From: Streptomyces djakartensis
Lineage (GTDB): Bacteria > Actinomycetota > Actinomycetes > Streptomycetales > Streptomycetaceae
NCBI RefSeq assembly: GCF_014651075.1
Contig: NZ_BMWE01000006.1
Location: 248,001-312,000, forward strand
Direction: 5' to 3'
Length of the DNA stretch: 64,000 nt
Part shown: piece by piece, positions 43,616 through 52,391 of the stretch
Layout of the letters: each line of letters starts with the position of its first letter
How positions within the stretch are numbered: the first letter of the stretch is position 1
Notes under the pieces: model-generated
What the model was told of the DNA's origin: nothing
Database searches by the model: none
The model's input: the letters and a program-made list of their open reading frames with translations, nothing else
Program-made: the position numbers and the translations under genes

Positions 43616-44971
43616 CTACGCGTACCGCAGCTCCCCCGGGCGCACCGAGCGGCGCAGCAGGGGCAGCGAGGTGGCCGCGGCCAGCAGGCAGGCGGCGTAG
43701 ACGGCGACGGGCGCCAGGGCGATCACCCAGGGCACCGGCCGGCCGGCGAGCAGGGCGTACCAGGCGCCGATGGCCGTCCCGCCCAGGCCGGAGAGCAGCA
43801 TGGCGGGGGCGAGTGGCAGCGCCGTCTCCAGCAGCAGGGCCCGGCCGAGCACCGTGCGCGGCACCCCGGCGGCGGCCTGCGCGGCCAGGCCCCGGCGGCG
43901 GGTGGCCAGGGACTCGGCGGTGCCGACGGCGAGGCCGGACAGGGTGATCGCGAAGGCGACGGCGATGGCGGCGCCGGTGAGGTCGAGGCCGGTGGTGTAG
44001 TACGACGTGCTCGCGGAGAGGTTCCGCCCGGAATGCACCACGTCGCTCAGCACCTGCCGGATGCCCAGGAAGCCGGTCCCGGCGACCGTCACCAGGAGCA
44101 CCGCGGCGTGGGTGCGGGCGGCCGACCACGGATCGTCGCGGAGCCGTTCCGCCGCGATCAGCGTCGCCGCCGACCGGGCCCGGACCGCGAGCAGCCGCCC
44201 GGTCGCCTTGGCGGTGGCCCCGGAGAGCCACACGGCGCCCGCGCCGACCGCGAGGACCATGCCCATCAGTTGCAGCGGCGGCCCGCCGTTCGGCCGGTTG
44301 GCGGCAGGCGTGGATGTGGTGGCCACGGCCAGCAACGCCACCACGGCGACGAGCAGGATTCCCGCCAGGAACAGCAGGCCCGGCCCTCGGCCGTTACGCT
44401 GCCCCACCCGGCGCACCCAGCCGAGCGGGGAGGCCACCACCCGGCGCAGGGCGAGCGCGCCCGCGACCGCGCCCAGCACCGGTACGGCGGCGGCCACCAG
44501 CGCGATCCCCACCCAGGCCAGTGCGGTCGGCCGGTCCCACTGGCGCAGCAGGAGCAGCACCGAGAAGCCGGTGGCGACCGCCGAGCCCAGCAGACAGGCC
44601 GGCCCGGTCTCCAGCGCCGCGATCCGCCGCACCTGCCAGGGCGTCGCTCCGGCCAGCCGCAGCCCGGCCAGCCGCCGGTCCCGGTGCACCGCCCCGATCC
44701 GGGCGCACTGGCCGAGGAAGCCCAGCACCGGCACCAGCAGGAGCAGCAGGCCGACGATCACGCCGGACCGCGTGCCGGGCTCGTCCAGCAACCCCGCGGC
44801 GACGGGCACCCGGTAACTGCCCCGGAGCGAGGCCAGAGCGACGGCGGCCAGCGCGAACCCCGTCGCCAGGGCGGCGCCCGCCGCCGTCAGCGCGACCCGC
44901 CACCACTCCCCGCGATCGGAACCTCGGGTGAGCTCCCAGGCGAGACGCAGATCGGAACGGAGGGAGCTCAT
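43616..44971 (-). CDS. FtsX-like ABC transporter permease
   Basis: A 451-residue membrane protein with about eight hydrophobic helices and two FtsX-type halves (for example VALTAAGAALATGFALAAVAL near the N-terminus, LSGLGGTAIGAWYALLAG near the end). The halves are separated by a Pro/Ala-rich region. Its ATG overlaps the stop of the ATPase gene. Together they form an ABC system of the LolD/MacB class, which exports peptides, lipids or antibiotics or releases lipids from membranes, rather than importing nutrients. The PadR regulator upstream suggests stress- or drug-responsive control. Confidence 0.88.
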   Translation of the reverse strand: MSSLRSDLRLAWELTRGSDRGEWWRVALTAAGAALATGFALAAVALASLRGSYRVPVAAGLLDEPGTRSGVIVGLLLLLVPVLGFLGQCARIGAVHRDRRLAGLRLAGATPWQVRRIAALETGPACLLGSAVATGFSVLLLLRQWDRPTALAWVGIALVAAAVPVLGAVAGALALRRVVASPLGWVRRVGQRNGRGPGLLFLAGILLVAVVALLAVATTSTPAANRPNGGPPLQLMGMVLAVGAGAVWLSGATAKATGRLLAVRARSAATLIAAERLRDDPWSAARTHAAVLLVTVAGTGFLGIRQVLSDVVHSGRNLSASTSYYTTGLDLTGAAIAVAFAITLSGLAVGTAESLATRRRGLAAQAAAGVPRTVLGRALLLETALPLAPAMLLSGLGGTAIGAWYALLAGRPVPWVIALAPVAVYAACLLAAATSLPLLRRSVRPGELRYA

Positions 44972-45654
44972 GCCGTCACCCCCAGCGGCGTCACGGCGCC
45001 GTCCCGAAGCTGTACCTCGCGGTCCGCGTACGCCGCCACCTGGGCGTCGTGGGTGATCAGCAGGACCGAGGTGCCCGACTCGCGGGCCGTGTGGACCAGG
45101 GCCGTCATGACCTGCTCGCCGGACAGCGAGTCCAGCGCCCCCGTCGGCTCGTCCGCGAACACCACCTTCGGGCCGGTGACCAGGGCCCGGGCCAGCGCGG
45201 TCCGCTGGGCCTGGCCGCCGCTCAGCTCACCCGGCCGCAGATCCTGCTGCCCGCGCACCCCGAACCGCTCCAGCCACTCACCGGCCCGGGCCCGGGCCCC
45301 GGCGCGGTCGGTGCCGGCCAGCAGCAGCGGCAGGGCGACGTTGTCCAGGGCCGTCAGCTCGGGGATGAGCTGCCCGAACTGGAACACCACACCGAACTCG
45401 GTACGCCGCAGCTCGCTCAGCCGCTTCTCGGGCAGGTCCGTCAGGCGCTGACCGTCGTACGTCACCGAACCCTCGTCCGGACGGACGATCCCGGCCAGAC
45501 AGTGCAGCAGCGTCGACTTGCCGCTGCCGCTCGCGCCGGTCACCGCGAGGATCTCGCCCTCGTGCAGCTCGACCGAGGCACCGCGCAGCGCGGGCGTCCG
45601 GCCGTGCGCCTTGGTGAGGCCGCTCGCCGAGAGAAGAGGCACGGGTCTGCTCAT
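44968..45654 (-). CDS. ABC transporter ATPase (LolD/MacB type)
   Basis: A 228-residue ATPase. Walker A is VTGASGSGKSTLLHCLAG, Q-loop VVFQFGQLIPELTALDNVAL, signature LSGGQAQRTALARAL, Walker B VVFADEPTGALDS and H-loop LLITHDAQVA. It starts at ATG 45654 overlapping the PadR stop (ATGA) and ends overlapping the permease start, so the three genes form one transcript. The frame upstream to 46209 is a shadow of the PadR gene. Confidence 0.95.
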   Translation of the reverse strand: MSRPVPLLSASGLTKAHGRTPALRGASVELHEGEILAVTGASGSGKSTLLHCLAGIVRPDEGSVTYDGQRLTDLPEKRLSELRRTEFGVVFQFGQLIPELTALDNVALPLLLAGTDRAGARARAGEWLERFGVRGQQDLRPGELSGGQAQRTALARALVTGPKVVFADEPTGALDSLSGEQVMTALVHTARESGTSVLLITHDAQVAAYADREVQLRDGAVTPLGVTA

Positions 45655-46184
45655 ACTGCGTCGACCTCCGCGGTCAGAGTGGTCAGCCGGGCCGCCGTGG
45701 TGCTCATCCAGCGGAGATCGGCGTCGAGGTGGTTGAGGGCGTAGTCCGCCGAGAGCACGGTCGCCAGGTCCGCGCCCTTGGCGGCCTTGACCGCCGTGAG
45801 TTCCCGCATCCGCTCCATGTGGGCGGCACGCTGGGCGCTCAGGTACGCGGCCGGGTCGCCGCCCGAGAGGATCGAGACCACGACCTTGGCGAAGATCTCG
45901 TTCGTCACGAAGGGCGCGGGCGGCGCGATCTCGGCGGCCCATCGGGACAGCTCGTGAGTCCCCTCGCCGGTCGCGCGGTACATCGTCCGCTCCGGGCCGC
46001 CGTCCGAATCGGTGCCGTCCACCTCGGCGAGGCCGTCGCGGACGAGGCGCTGGAGGGTCGTGTAGACCTGCCCGTAGGCCAGCGGGCGGGCCTGGGGGAA
46101 GCGTTCGTCGTGGCGTCGCTTGAGGTCGTAGCCATGGCTCGGCCCCGAGGCGAGCAGGCCCAGCAGGATGTGGCGGGTGCTCAT
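45651..46184 (-). CDS. PadR-family transcriptional repressor
   Basis: A 177-residue protein beginning MSTRHILLGLLASGPSHGYD, the PadR winged-helix start, followed by RPLAYGQVYTTLQRLVRDGL and a C-terminal helical dimer region. It heads the ABC operon. A palindrome at 46199-46218 just before the start codon suggests that it represses its own operon. Ligands for this class are usually drugs or phenolic stress compounds. An alternative start, ATG 46193, is three codons upstream. Confidence 0.92.
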   Translation of the reverse strand: MSTRHILLGLLASGPSHGYDLKRRHDERFPQARPLAYGQVYTTLQRLVRDGLAEVDGTDSDGGPERTMYRATGEGTHELSRWAAEIAPPAPFVTNEIFAKVVVSILSGGDPAAYLSAQRAAHMERMRELTAVKAAKGADLATVLSADYALNHLDADLRWMSTTAARLTTLTAEVDAV

Positions 46185-46198
46185 GGCGATCATTATGC

Positions 46199-46218
46199 AC
46201 TGAGTACATGTACTGAGT
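46199..46218. promoter_or_regulatory. PadR operator candidate
   Basis: ACTGAGTACATGTACTGAGT has a perfect GTACATGTAC core and outer ACT/AGT arms; it can also be read as ACTGAGTAC/GTACTGAGT-like repeated halves. It is 14 bases before the PadR ATG. TACATGTA-type sequences are common PadR boxes. Confidence 0.75.
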
Positions 46219-46284
46219 GAATAGTGGCGCGGGAGAAGAGTGAGACGATCCCCTTCAAAGGCCGCTACCGGCTCACTCGACAGC

Positions 46285-49170
46285 TCACTCGGTGACGGCG
46301 TACGCCTCCACCGACCACAGCGAATACCCGTACGGCGTGGCGCGCTTCTCGCCCTGGACCCGCACGAAGCGCACGTCGGGCTCGTCCATGCGGACGCTCT
46401 CGACACCGCCCCGGCCGTCCCGCACCGACGCCGCCGTCCGCCAGCGGCGGCCGTCCGGCGACACCTGGACGCGGTACGCCGAGGGGTGGGCGTCCTGCCA
46501 GCGCAGCACGACCCGGCCGAGCCGGGCCGGACGGGGCAGCTCCGTCTGCCACCAGGCGCCGTCGTCGACCGGGGACGACCAGCGGGTGTCCGGGTCGCCG
46601 TCGTTCGCCGCCGACGCGGGGAAGTCGGGCGTCTCGTCGCCCGAGGAACGCGCCGTGCCGCCGCGGGCCAGGTCGGCGCCGCCGGTGGGCGGGAACGCCC
46701 GGACGGTGAGCGTGCGGGTCGCTCCCGCGAACCCCAGCCGGATGTCGTACGACCGGCGCGGCGAACCGGGCTCCACGGTTACCTCGACCGGGACCTCCAG
46801 CGTCGTGCCGCGTTCCACGGTCAGCTCGCCCCTGGGCACCCGCACCCGGACGCCCTCGGGCGCGTCGACGGTGAGCCTGCCGCGGGCTTCGGCGGGCCGC
46901 AGCGAGCCCAGCCCGGCCGTCAGCCGCTCCGGCCTGCCGTTCTCGGCGTCCAGGCGGTCGCGCGTCAGGGTCAGGGAGGTGGCGGGGGAGTCCGTGAACC
47001 AGGGGACCAGGTGGTGTACCCGGGAGGAGACGGGTCCGGTGACCCGGACGGCGTCCGCCCGCTGCCCGGCGAGCCCCCCGCCCGGTACGCGCACCTCGGT
47101 CGCGCCCGAGGCGGACAGCCTGCCGGCGGCCCGCCAGCCCTGCCCCGGCACGTGCAGCTCCACGGTGCCCTCCCCGCCGGGGTCGGCGAGGACCGTCACG
47201 GCGTTCAGGGCCCGGGGGTGCGGGAAGCGCAGCGTACGGCCGTCGCCCGGATCGCCGGGGTTCCGGGGCGGCTCGCGGTCGACGCCCGACCAGGCCGTGT
47301 ACTCCTTCTGTGCCCGCCGCAGGAAGGGGTCCAGCACGTCCGTGCCGACCTTGACGGGGGCCGGTTCGAGCCGGGCGCGGAGCGCGCCGAGCCGGCGGTA
47401 CGCCGTCCAGGCCGCCGCCGTGTCCCCGGCGCGCTGCGCGTCCAGCATGTCGAGCGCGGCCGTGCCCGCCTCGCCGTAGCGCGCAAGCTGCTGGGCCCAG
47501 GGGGCGACCTCGGAGGCGAGGCCGGTGCCCGAAAGCCGCCGGGGCAGCTCGCGCAGCACCCCGAACGCGTCCCGCAGCCGCCGCGCGGCGTCACCGCCCG
47601 GCCCCTCACCGCTCGTCGCACGGGACCGCCAGTACGCCTCCACCAGCGGCCGCAGATACGCCGACTCCTCGCCCCCGAGAACCGACGACGCGTCGTTCCG
47701 GGCCAGCGCCGCCAGGGCCTCCTCGCGGCGCCGGTCCCCGTCCGCGAGATCGGTGATCGCGGCGCGCCAGGACTCGCCGGGGAGGTAGGCGCGGGGGTTC
47801 CAGGCGTAGTCGGCGGCGGTGAACAGCGGGATCCGGGACGCCTCGGGCTGCTGCATCGCGTTGGCGAGCAGCGCTGCCGAGCCGGTGGCGACGGCCGGTT
47901 CGCGGCCCTGGTAGGGGCCGAGGAAGACGCGGCCCGGCTCGTAGTCGTTGACCGGGTAGTTGTCCATCGTGACCAGCGGGTGCCCGAAGGCCTCCCGGGC
48001 CTCGGCCAGCTCACCGCCCGTGATGGTGCGGGGCACCACCCCCACGCCCGTCCAGGCCACCTCGACATCCGCGTCCAGCGCGTCCGCGAGGGCCAGCCGG
48101 TAGTCGGTGGTGCCGTCCTCGTAGTACTCGGTCGGCATCACGGACAGGGCGGGGGCGCCGGGGTGCCGCTCCGCGAGGTGCCGGGTCACCGCGTTCGCCA
48201 CCCGGGCCTGGGCCCGCGCCGCGGCCCGCGGGCCGGAACCGAACCGGTCGGCGTCCGCTTCACAGTGCCACTCGCTGTAGCTGACGTCCTGGAACTGGAG
48301 CTGGAAGGCACGGAAGCCCAGCGCCCACATCGCGTCGAGCTTGCGCGTCAGCGCACGCACGTCGGAGTCCGAGGCGAAGCACATCGCCTGACCCGGAGCC
48401 ACCGCCCACCCGAGGGCGACGTGGTTGCGGCGCGCCCGCTCGGCCAGCTCCCGGAACGCGGCCCGCTGCGGCGCCGGGTACGGCTCACGCCAGCGCGCCT
48501 GCCGGTAGAGGTCGTCACCGGGGGCGTACAGGTACCGGTTCTGCTTGGTGCGCCCCATGAAGTCGAGCTGCCCCAGCCGCTGCCGGTGCGTCCACGCGGT
48601 GCCGTAGAAGCCCTCGGTGATACCGCGAACGGCGGTGCCGGGCCAGTCGCGCACGACGGCCGCGGCGATGGTGCCGCCGGGGCGCAGGAGCTGCCGCAGC
48701 GTCTGCACGGCGTGGAAGAGGCCGTCCTCGCCGGTGCCGGCCAGCACGATGCCGTCCCCGCCGACCGAGAGCTCGTAACCCCCGGTGGGCAGGGCGTGGC
48801 GGTCTCCGGGCCGGGCCGGTTCCGTCCGGGCACGCACGGTCAGTGCCCCCGGGCGCGGCTCGGCGGACTCGGTGATCCGGCGGGCCCCGGCCTGCCGCAG
48901 CACCTCGCGCAGGGCCTCGACGGCGTACCGGTCCGCTCCCGCCCCGGTGATCAGGGCGACCTCCTCCGGCACCGTGACCGGGCCGCCGTTCCCGCGCAGC
49001 GACTGCGGCCGCGGCCAGACGGAGAGCCCGGGTCCGGTGGTGTCGGGCGCGCGGGTCGCGGTCGTGTCCGGGGCGGGCGGAGCCGCCACCGCGGCGGTCG
49101 GGACGCCGAGGCTTCCGGCGACGACGGCGACCGCGAGAGCCACTGCCCGCTTCCCATGCCTCAGTCCCAC
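46285..49170 (-). CDS. Secreted GH84 beta-N-acetylhexosaminidase-like protein with discoidin domain
   Basis: About 961 residues from GTG 49170, which has a G-run upstream and starts a clean signal peptide (GLRHGKRAVALAVAVVAGSL...AVA). An N-terminal GH20b-like domain follows. The GH84 catalytic barrel has RGITEGFYGTAWTHRQRLGQ, YAPGDDLYRQARWRE, FRAFQLQFQDVSYSEWHC and PLVTMDNYPVNDYEPGRVFL. A helical domain, beta-rich NPCBM-type regions and a C-terminal F5/8 discoidin domain (RWSSPVDDGAWWQTELPRP) complete it. GH84 enzymes remove GlcNAc or cut hyaluronan. The usual catalytic Asp-Asp pair reads Gln-Asp here. A longer start at ATG 49245 is possible. Confidence 0.85.
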   Translation of the reverse strand: MGLRHGKRAVALAVAVVAGSLGVPTAAVAAPPAPDTTATRAPDTTGPGLSVWPRPQSLRGNGGPVTVPEEVALITGAGADRYAVEALREVLRQAGARRITESAEPRPGALTVRARTEPARPGDRHALPTGGYELSVGGDGIVLAGTGEDGLFHAVQTLRQLLRPGGTIAAAVVRDWPGTAVRGITEGFYGTAWTHRQRLGQLDFMGRTKQNRYLYAPGDDLYRQARWREPYPAPQRAAFRELAERARRNHVALGWAVAPGQAMCFASDSDVRALTRKLDAMWALGFRAFQLQFQDVSYSEWHCEADADRFGSGPRAAARAQARVANAVTRHLAERHPGAPALSVMPTEYYEDGTTDYRLALADALDADVEVAWTGVGVVPRTITGGELAEAREAFGHPLVTMDNYPVNDYEPGRVFLGPYQGREPAVATGSAALLANAMQQPEASRIPLFTAADYAWNPRAYLPGESWRAAITDLADGDRRREEALAALARNDASSVLGGEESAYLRPLVEAYWRSRATSGEGPGGDAARRLRDAFGVLRELPRRLSGTGLASEVAPWAQQLARYGEAGTAALDMLDAQRAGDTAAAWTAYRRLGALRARLEPAPVKVGTDVLDPFLRRAQKEYTAWSGVDREPPRNPGDPGDGRTLRFPHPRALNAVTVLADPGGEGTVELHVPGQGWRAAGRLSASGATEVRVPGGGLAGQRADAVRVTGPVSSRVHHLVPWFTDSPATSLTLTRDRLDAENGRPERLTAGLGSLRPAEARGRLTVDAPEGVRVRVPRGELTVERGTTLEVPVEVTVEPGSPRRSYDIRLGFAGATRTLTVRAFPPTGGADLARGGTARSSGDETPDFPASAANDGDPDTRWSSPVDDGAWWQTELPRPARLGRVVLRWQDAHPSAYRVQVSPDGRRWRTAASVRDGRGGVESVRMDEPDVRFVRVQGEKRATPYGYSLWSVEAYAVTE

Positions 49171-49392
49171 AGGCCCCCCTGATGTGTTCGACCGGGAGAA
49201 CGAGCCCACCACCCGCCCCGTACGGGTGTCAACGAGAGTGGCCATTGTGACCGAATTGCCGGAAGCTGGAAGGTGTGCAGGTGCGCGAAATGTGACCCGG
49301 AGCACGATGTTCGGCCTGGGGCGTCTGACATGGCGTCGACTGGGTAGGGCTGCCACAACCCGTCGAACGACGAACCAGACAAGGAGGCCCCC

Positions 49393-49662
49393 GTGGCTGC
49401 GATGACTTTCCTTCCGCTCCCGGCCCCGTCCAAACCCGTGGCGGACACGTCCGCCGACCTCGACCCGCACTATGACGACCCCCGCTACGACGACCCGCAC
49501 TACTGCGTCTTCAGCGCCGAGAGCGCCTGCGCCGGGCCCCCGCTGACCAGCGAGCCCCCGCTGCCCGACGCTGAGCCCCTCACCAGCGAACCGCCCCTCG
49601 CCGAATCCGCCCCCCTCACCAGCGAGCCCTCCACCCTCGTTCCGGACTACATGGCGTCCTAG
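49393..49662 (+). CDS. Small unknown protein with DDP-Tyr and PLTSEPP repeats
   Basis: An 89-residue protein with a strong AAGGAGG six bases before the GTG. It is not recognised. The first half has HYDDPRYDDPHYC, a repeated Asp-Asp-Pro/Tyr unit; the second half repeats a PLTSEPPL-type unit three to four times and the chain ends VPDYMAS. There is no signal peptide, membrane helix or catalytic motif, and it has two cysteines (HYC, SAC). It is divergent from the GH84 gene and 114 bases upstream of malQ. The repeats and Asp/Pro richness suggest an unfolded adaptor or a peptide precursor; neither is proven. Confidence 0.7.
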   Translation: MAAMTFLPLPAPSKPVADTSADLDPHYDDPRYDDPHYCVFSAESACAGPPLTSEPPLPDAEPLTSEPPLAESAPLTSEPSTLVPDYMAS

Positions 49663-49776
49663 GGGTCCTTCCGGTCGATCTCCGCGGCGTCGCGACGCCC
49701 GGCACGCTCGCGCGCACGCCGATCGAACCCACCGAAAGTCGCTCCTCTCCCGCGCGGATCACCAGAAGGGGCCCAG

Positions 49777-51894
49777 ATGACCGCACCGCGGCCGGCCGAC
49801 CCGCCTTCCGAGGACCTTTCGCGCCTCGCCGGCCTGCACGGCGTCGCCACCTCCTACAGTCCGTCCCCGGACCGTACGGTGGCGGCCTCGGCCACCGCGG
49901 TCACCCGCACCCTCGCCGCCCTCGGGGTGGACGCGAGCACGCCCGGCGCCGTCCGCGCCGCGCTCGCCGCCCGGGAGCGCGAGCTGGGTGCCAGGCTGCT
50001 GCCGCCCACGGTGGTCGGCTGGGGCGGCGACGCCCCGGCCGCCCTGGCCGCGCTCCCCGAGGGCACCCGGCTGCGCGTCCACACCGAGCAGGGCGAGACC
50101 CGCGCCTCGGCGGAGCGGCTCCCGCCGGGCGTCCACCGGCTGACCGCCACCGCCCCCGACGGCCGCACGGCCACCGCCCACCTGGTCGTCGCCCCGCCCC
50201 GCCTGCCCGCCCCCGCCGCCCGCTCGCACGGGCTCCTCGTCCAGCTCTACTCCCTGCTGTCCGGCCGCTCCTGGGGCATGGGCGACCTCGGCGACCTCGC
50301 GGAACTGGCCGGCTGGGCCGGACGGTCGCTCGGCGCCGGCTTCGTCCAGGTCAACCCGCTGCACGCGGCCGTGCCCGGCGCCCCCACCGACCCCTCCCCG
50401 TACCGTCCCTCCTCACGCCGATTCCCCGACCCCGTGCACCTGAGGATCGAGGACGTCCCCGAGTACGCCTACATCGAGGACCGCGAGCGCCTCGACGCCC
50501 TGCTGGAGAGGTCCGGCCGGCTGCGCGCGGCGGTGCTGGAAGGGGGCGCGCTGATCGACCGGGACGCCGTGTGGGAGCTCAAGCGGGAGGCGCTCGAGCT
50601 GCTGTGCGACGTGCCGCTCGGCCCCGGCAGGCGCGCCGCCTACCGGGACTTCCTCGCCGAGCAGGGCCAGGCACTGGAGGACCACGCCACCTGGTGCGCG
50701 CTCGCCGAGGTGCACGGCTCGGACTGGCACCGCTGGCCGGCCGGCCTGCGCGACCCCCGCTCGGCCGACACGGCCCGCGCCCGCGGCGGCCTCATGGACC
50801 GGGTCGGCTTCTGGTCCCGGCTCGCCTGGCTCACCGACACCCAGCTCACCGCGGCGCAGCGCACCGGACGCGAGGCGGGCATGCCCGTCGGCGTCGTGCA
50901 CGACCTGGCGGTCGGCGTGCACCCCGGCGGCGCCGACGCCTGGGCGCAGCAGGAGTACTTCGCCGCCGGGATGTCGGTGGGCGCGCCACCGGACGCCTTC
51001 AACGCCCGCGGCCAGGACTGGGGCCTGCCGCCCTGGCGCCCCGACCGGCTGGCCGCGTCGGGCTACGCCCCGTTCCGCGAACTGCTCCGGGCCCTCTTCC
51101 GCTACGCCGGGGCCCTGCGCATCGACCACGTCATGGGCCTGTTCCGCCTGTGGTGGGTGCCGCAGGGCCACCCGCCGACGGAGGGCACCTACGTCCGCTA
51201 CGACGCCGAGGCCATGCTCGCCGTGCTCGTCCTGGAGGCCTCCCGGGCCGGGGCGCTGGTGATCGGCGAGGACCTGGGCACCGTCGAGCCCGGTGTCCGC
51301 GAGACGCTGCGCGAGCGCGGTGTGCTCGGCACGTCCGTCCTGTGGTTCGAGCGCGACTGGGAGGGCGACGGCCGCCCCCTGCCCCCCGACAGCTGGCGCT
51401 CCGACTGCCTGGCCACCGCCACCACCCACGACCTGCCCTCCACGGCCGCCCGCCTCACCGGCGAGCACGTCGAGCTCCGCGACAGCCTCGGTCTGCTCAC
51501 CCGCCCGCTGGAGGAGGAGCGCGCCGAGGCCGCCGCCGACACGGGGGAGTGGCTGGCCCTGCTGACCAGCCTCGGCCTGCTGCCGGGCACCGGCGGCGGC
51601 GACACGTTCTCGGAGGAGGCCGAGATCCAGGCCGTCCACCGCTTCCTGCTGCGCACCCCGGCCCGCCTGGTCGGCGTCTGGCTCCCGGACGGGGTGGGCG
51701 ACCGTCGCCCGCAGAACCTCCCGGGCACCTGGGACCAGTACCCGAACTGGCGCCTGCCGATCGCCGACGCGCAGGGCCGCCCGGTGACACTGGAGGACCT
51801 GGCGGCCTCTCCCCGGCTGCACGCGCTGATGGCCGTGCTCAACGAGCCGGATCAGGCCCCGGGCGGTCCGGCGACCGGCCCGTCCGGCGCCTGA
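49777..51894 (+). CDS. malQ: 4-alpha-glucanotransferase (amylomaltase, GH77)
   Basis: A 705-residue GH77 enzyme. The N-terminal domain (about 1-150) is followed by the barrel. Key motifs are HGLLVQLYSLLSGRSWGMGDL, FVQVNPLHA, GVVHDLAVGVHPGGADAW, LRIDHVMGLFRLWWVP with the nucleophile Asp, VIGEDLGTVEPGV with the acid/base Glu, and ATTHDLPSTAARLTG with the third carboxylate. It transfers alpha-1,4-glucan segments between malto-oligosaccharides. The C-terminus is longer than E. coli MalQ by a tail of Pro/Gly. No maltose operon surrounds it. Confidence 0.95.
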   Translation: MTAPRPADPPSEDLSRLAGLHGVATSYSPSPDRTVAASATAVTRTLAALGVDASTPGAVRAALAARERELGARLLPPTVVGWGGDAPAALAALPEGTRLRVHTEQGETRASAERLPPGVHRLTATAPDGRTATAHLVVAPPRLPAPAARSHGLLVQLYSLLSGRSWGMGDLGDLAELAGWAGRSLGAGFVQVNPLHAAVPGAPTDPSPYRPSSRRFPDPVHLRIEDVPEYAYIEDRERLDALLERSGRLRAAVLEGGALIDRDAVWELKREALELLCDVPLGPGRRAAYRDFLAEQGQALEDHATWCALAEVHGSDWHRWPAGLRDPRSADTARARGGLMDRVGFWSRLAWLTDTQLTAAQRTGREAGMPVGVVHDLAVGVHPGGADAWAQQEYFAAGMSVGAPPDAFNARGQDWGLPPWRPDRLAASGYAPFRELLRALFRYAGALRIDHVMGLFRLWWVPQGHPPTEGTYVRYDAEAMLAVLVLEASRAGALVIGEDLGTVEPGVRETLRERGVLGTSVLWFERDWEGDGRPLPPDSWRSDCLATATTHDLPSTAARLTGEHVELRDSLGLLTRPLEEERAEAAADTGEWLALLTSLGLLPGTGGGDTFSEEAEIQAVHRFLLRTPARLVGVWLPDGVGDRRPQNLPGTWDQYPNWRLPIADAQGRPVTLEDLAASPRLHALMAVLNEPDQAPGGPATGPSGA

Positions 51895-51964
51895 GGGCCC
51901 CGCCGGGGGCTCTTACGGCACCCCGGGCGCGCGTCCCCCACCGGCGTTGGATACTTTTGGCACC

Positions 51965-52240
51965 GTGGACAAGAAGAACGCCCTGCGCGCCGGCGCCCTG
52001 GCAGCCGGTACGACGCTGATGATGCTGCTCATGTCGTCGCCCGCCTCCGCGCTCACCCGCGACGACGGTGACGACCCCGGTCCGGGCCTGAGCGTCATCG
52101 AGACGCTGGGCCTCTTCGTCGTGGCCCCGATCGTGCTGTACCTGGTCATCCACGGTCTGGTGCTGGTCGGCGACAAGTCGCACAAGAAGAAGGACCCGAC
52201 CAGCTCCAACATCACCACCAAGGCCGACGCCAAGGCCTGA
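51965..52240 (+). CDS. Small membrane protein, unknown function
   Basis: A 91-residue protein from GTG 51965. A signal-like N-terminus (VDKKNALRAGALAAGTTLMM...ASA) is followed by an acidic patch DDGDDPGPG, one transmembrane helix (LGLFVVAPIVLYLVIHGLVL) and a lysine-rich tail DKSHKKKDP. TACTTT at 51953-51958 lies six bases before the GTG, so the transcript may be leaderless. Such proteins are conserved in Streptomyces without known role. A strong terminator follows. Confidence 0.82.
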   Translation: MDKKNALRAGALAAGTTLMMLLMSSPASALTRDDGDDPGPGLSVIETLGLFVVAPIVLYLVIHGLVLVGDKSHKKKDPTSSNITTKADAKA

Positions 52241-52254
52241 CCCAGGGCTCCTCG

Positions 52255-52307
52255 CCGAGGGCGCCGCCGCGGTCACCGTACGAACGGGACCGCGGCGGCG
52301 CCCTCGG
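52255..52307. terminator. Strong bidirectional terminator
   Basis: A stem of about 20 bp (CCGAGGGCGCCGCCGCGGTC with its complement at 52288-52307) and a 13-base loop lies between the convergent small membrane protein and pepN genes, followed by GTGTTTGAG on the plus strand. Confidence 0.88.
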
Positions 52308-52346
52308 TGTTTGAGATCAACGCCGTTACCGACCACCTGAACGACA

Positions 52347-52373
52347 GGGGCGCCCGGCGGTACCGGGCGCCCC
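52347..52373 (-). terminator. Second hairpin, pepN side
   Basis: GGGGCGCCCGG/CCGGGCGCCCC, an 11-bp stem with a 5-base loop, is 18 bases beyond the pepN stop on the minus strand. Confidence 0.7.
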
Positions 52374-52391
52374 ACGATCACCTGCGGCCGG

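Noticed and set aside
46240..49182. Long plus-strand frame opposite the GH84 gene
   Set aside because: Antisense shadow; the minus strand has a signal peptide and GH84 motifs in order.
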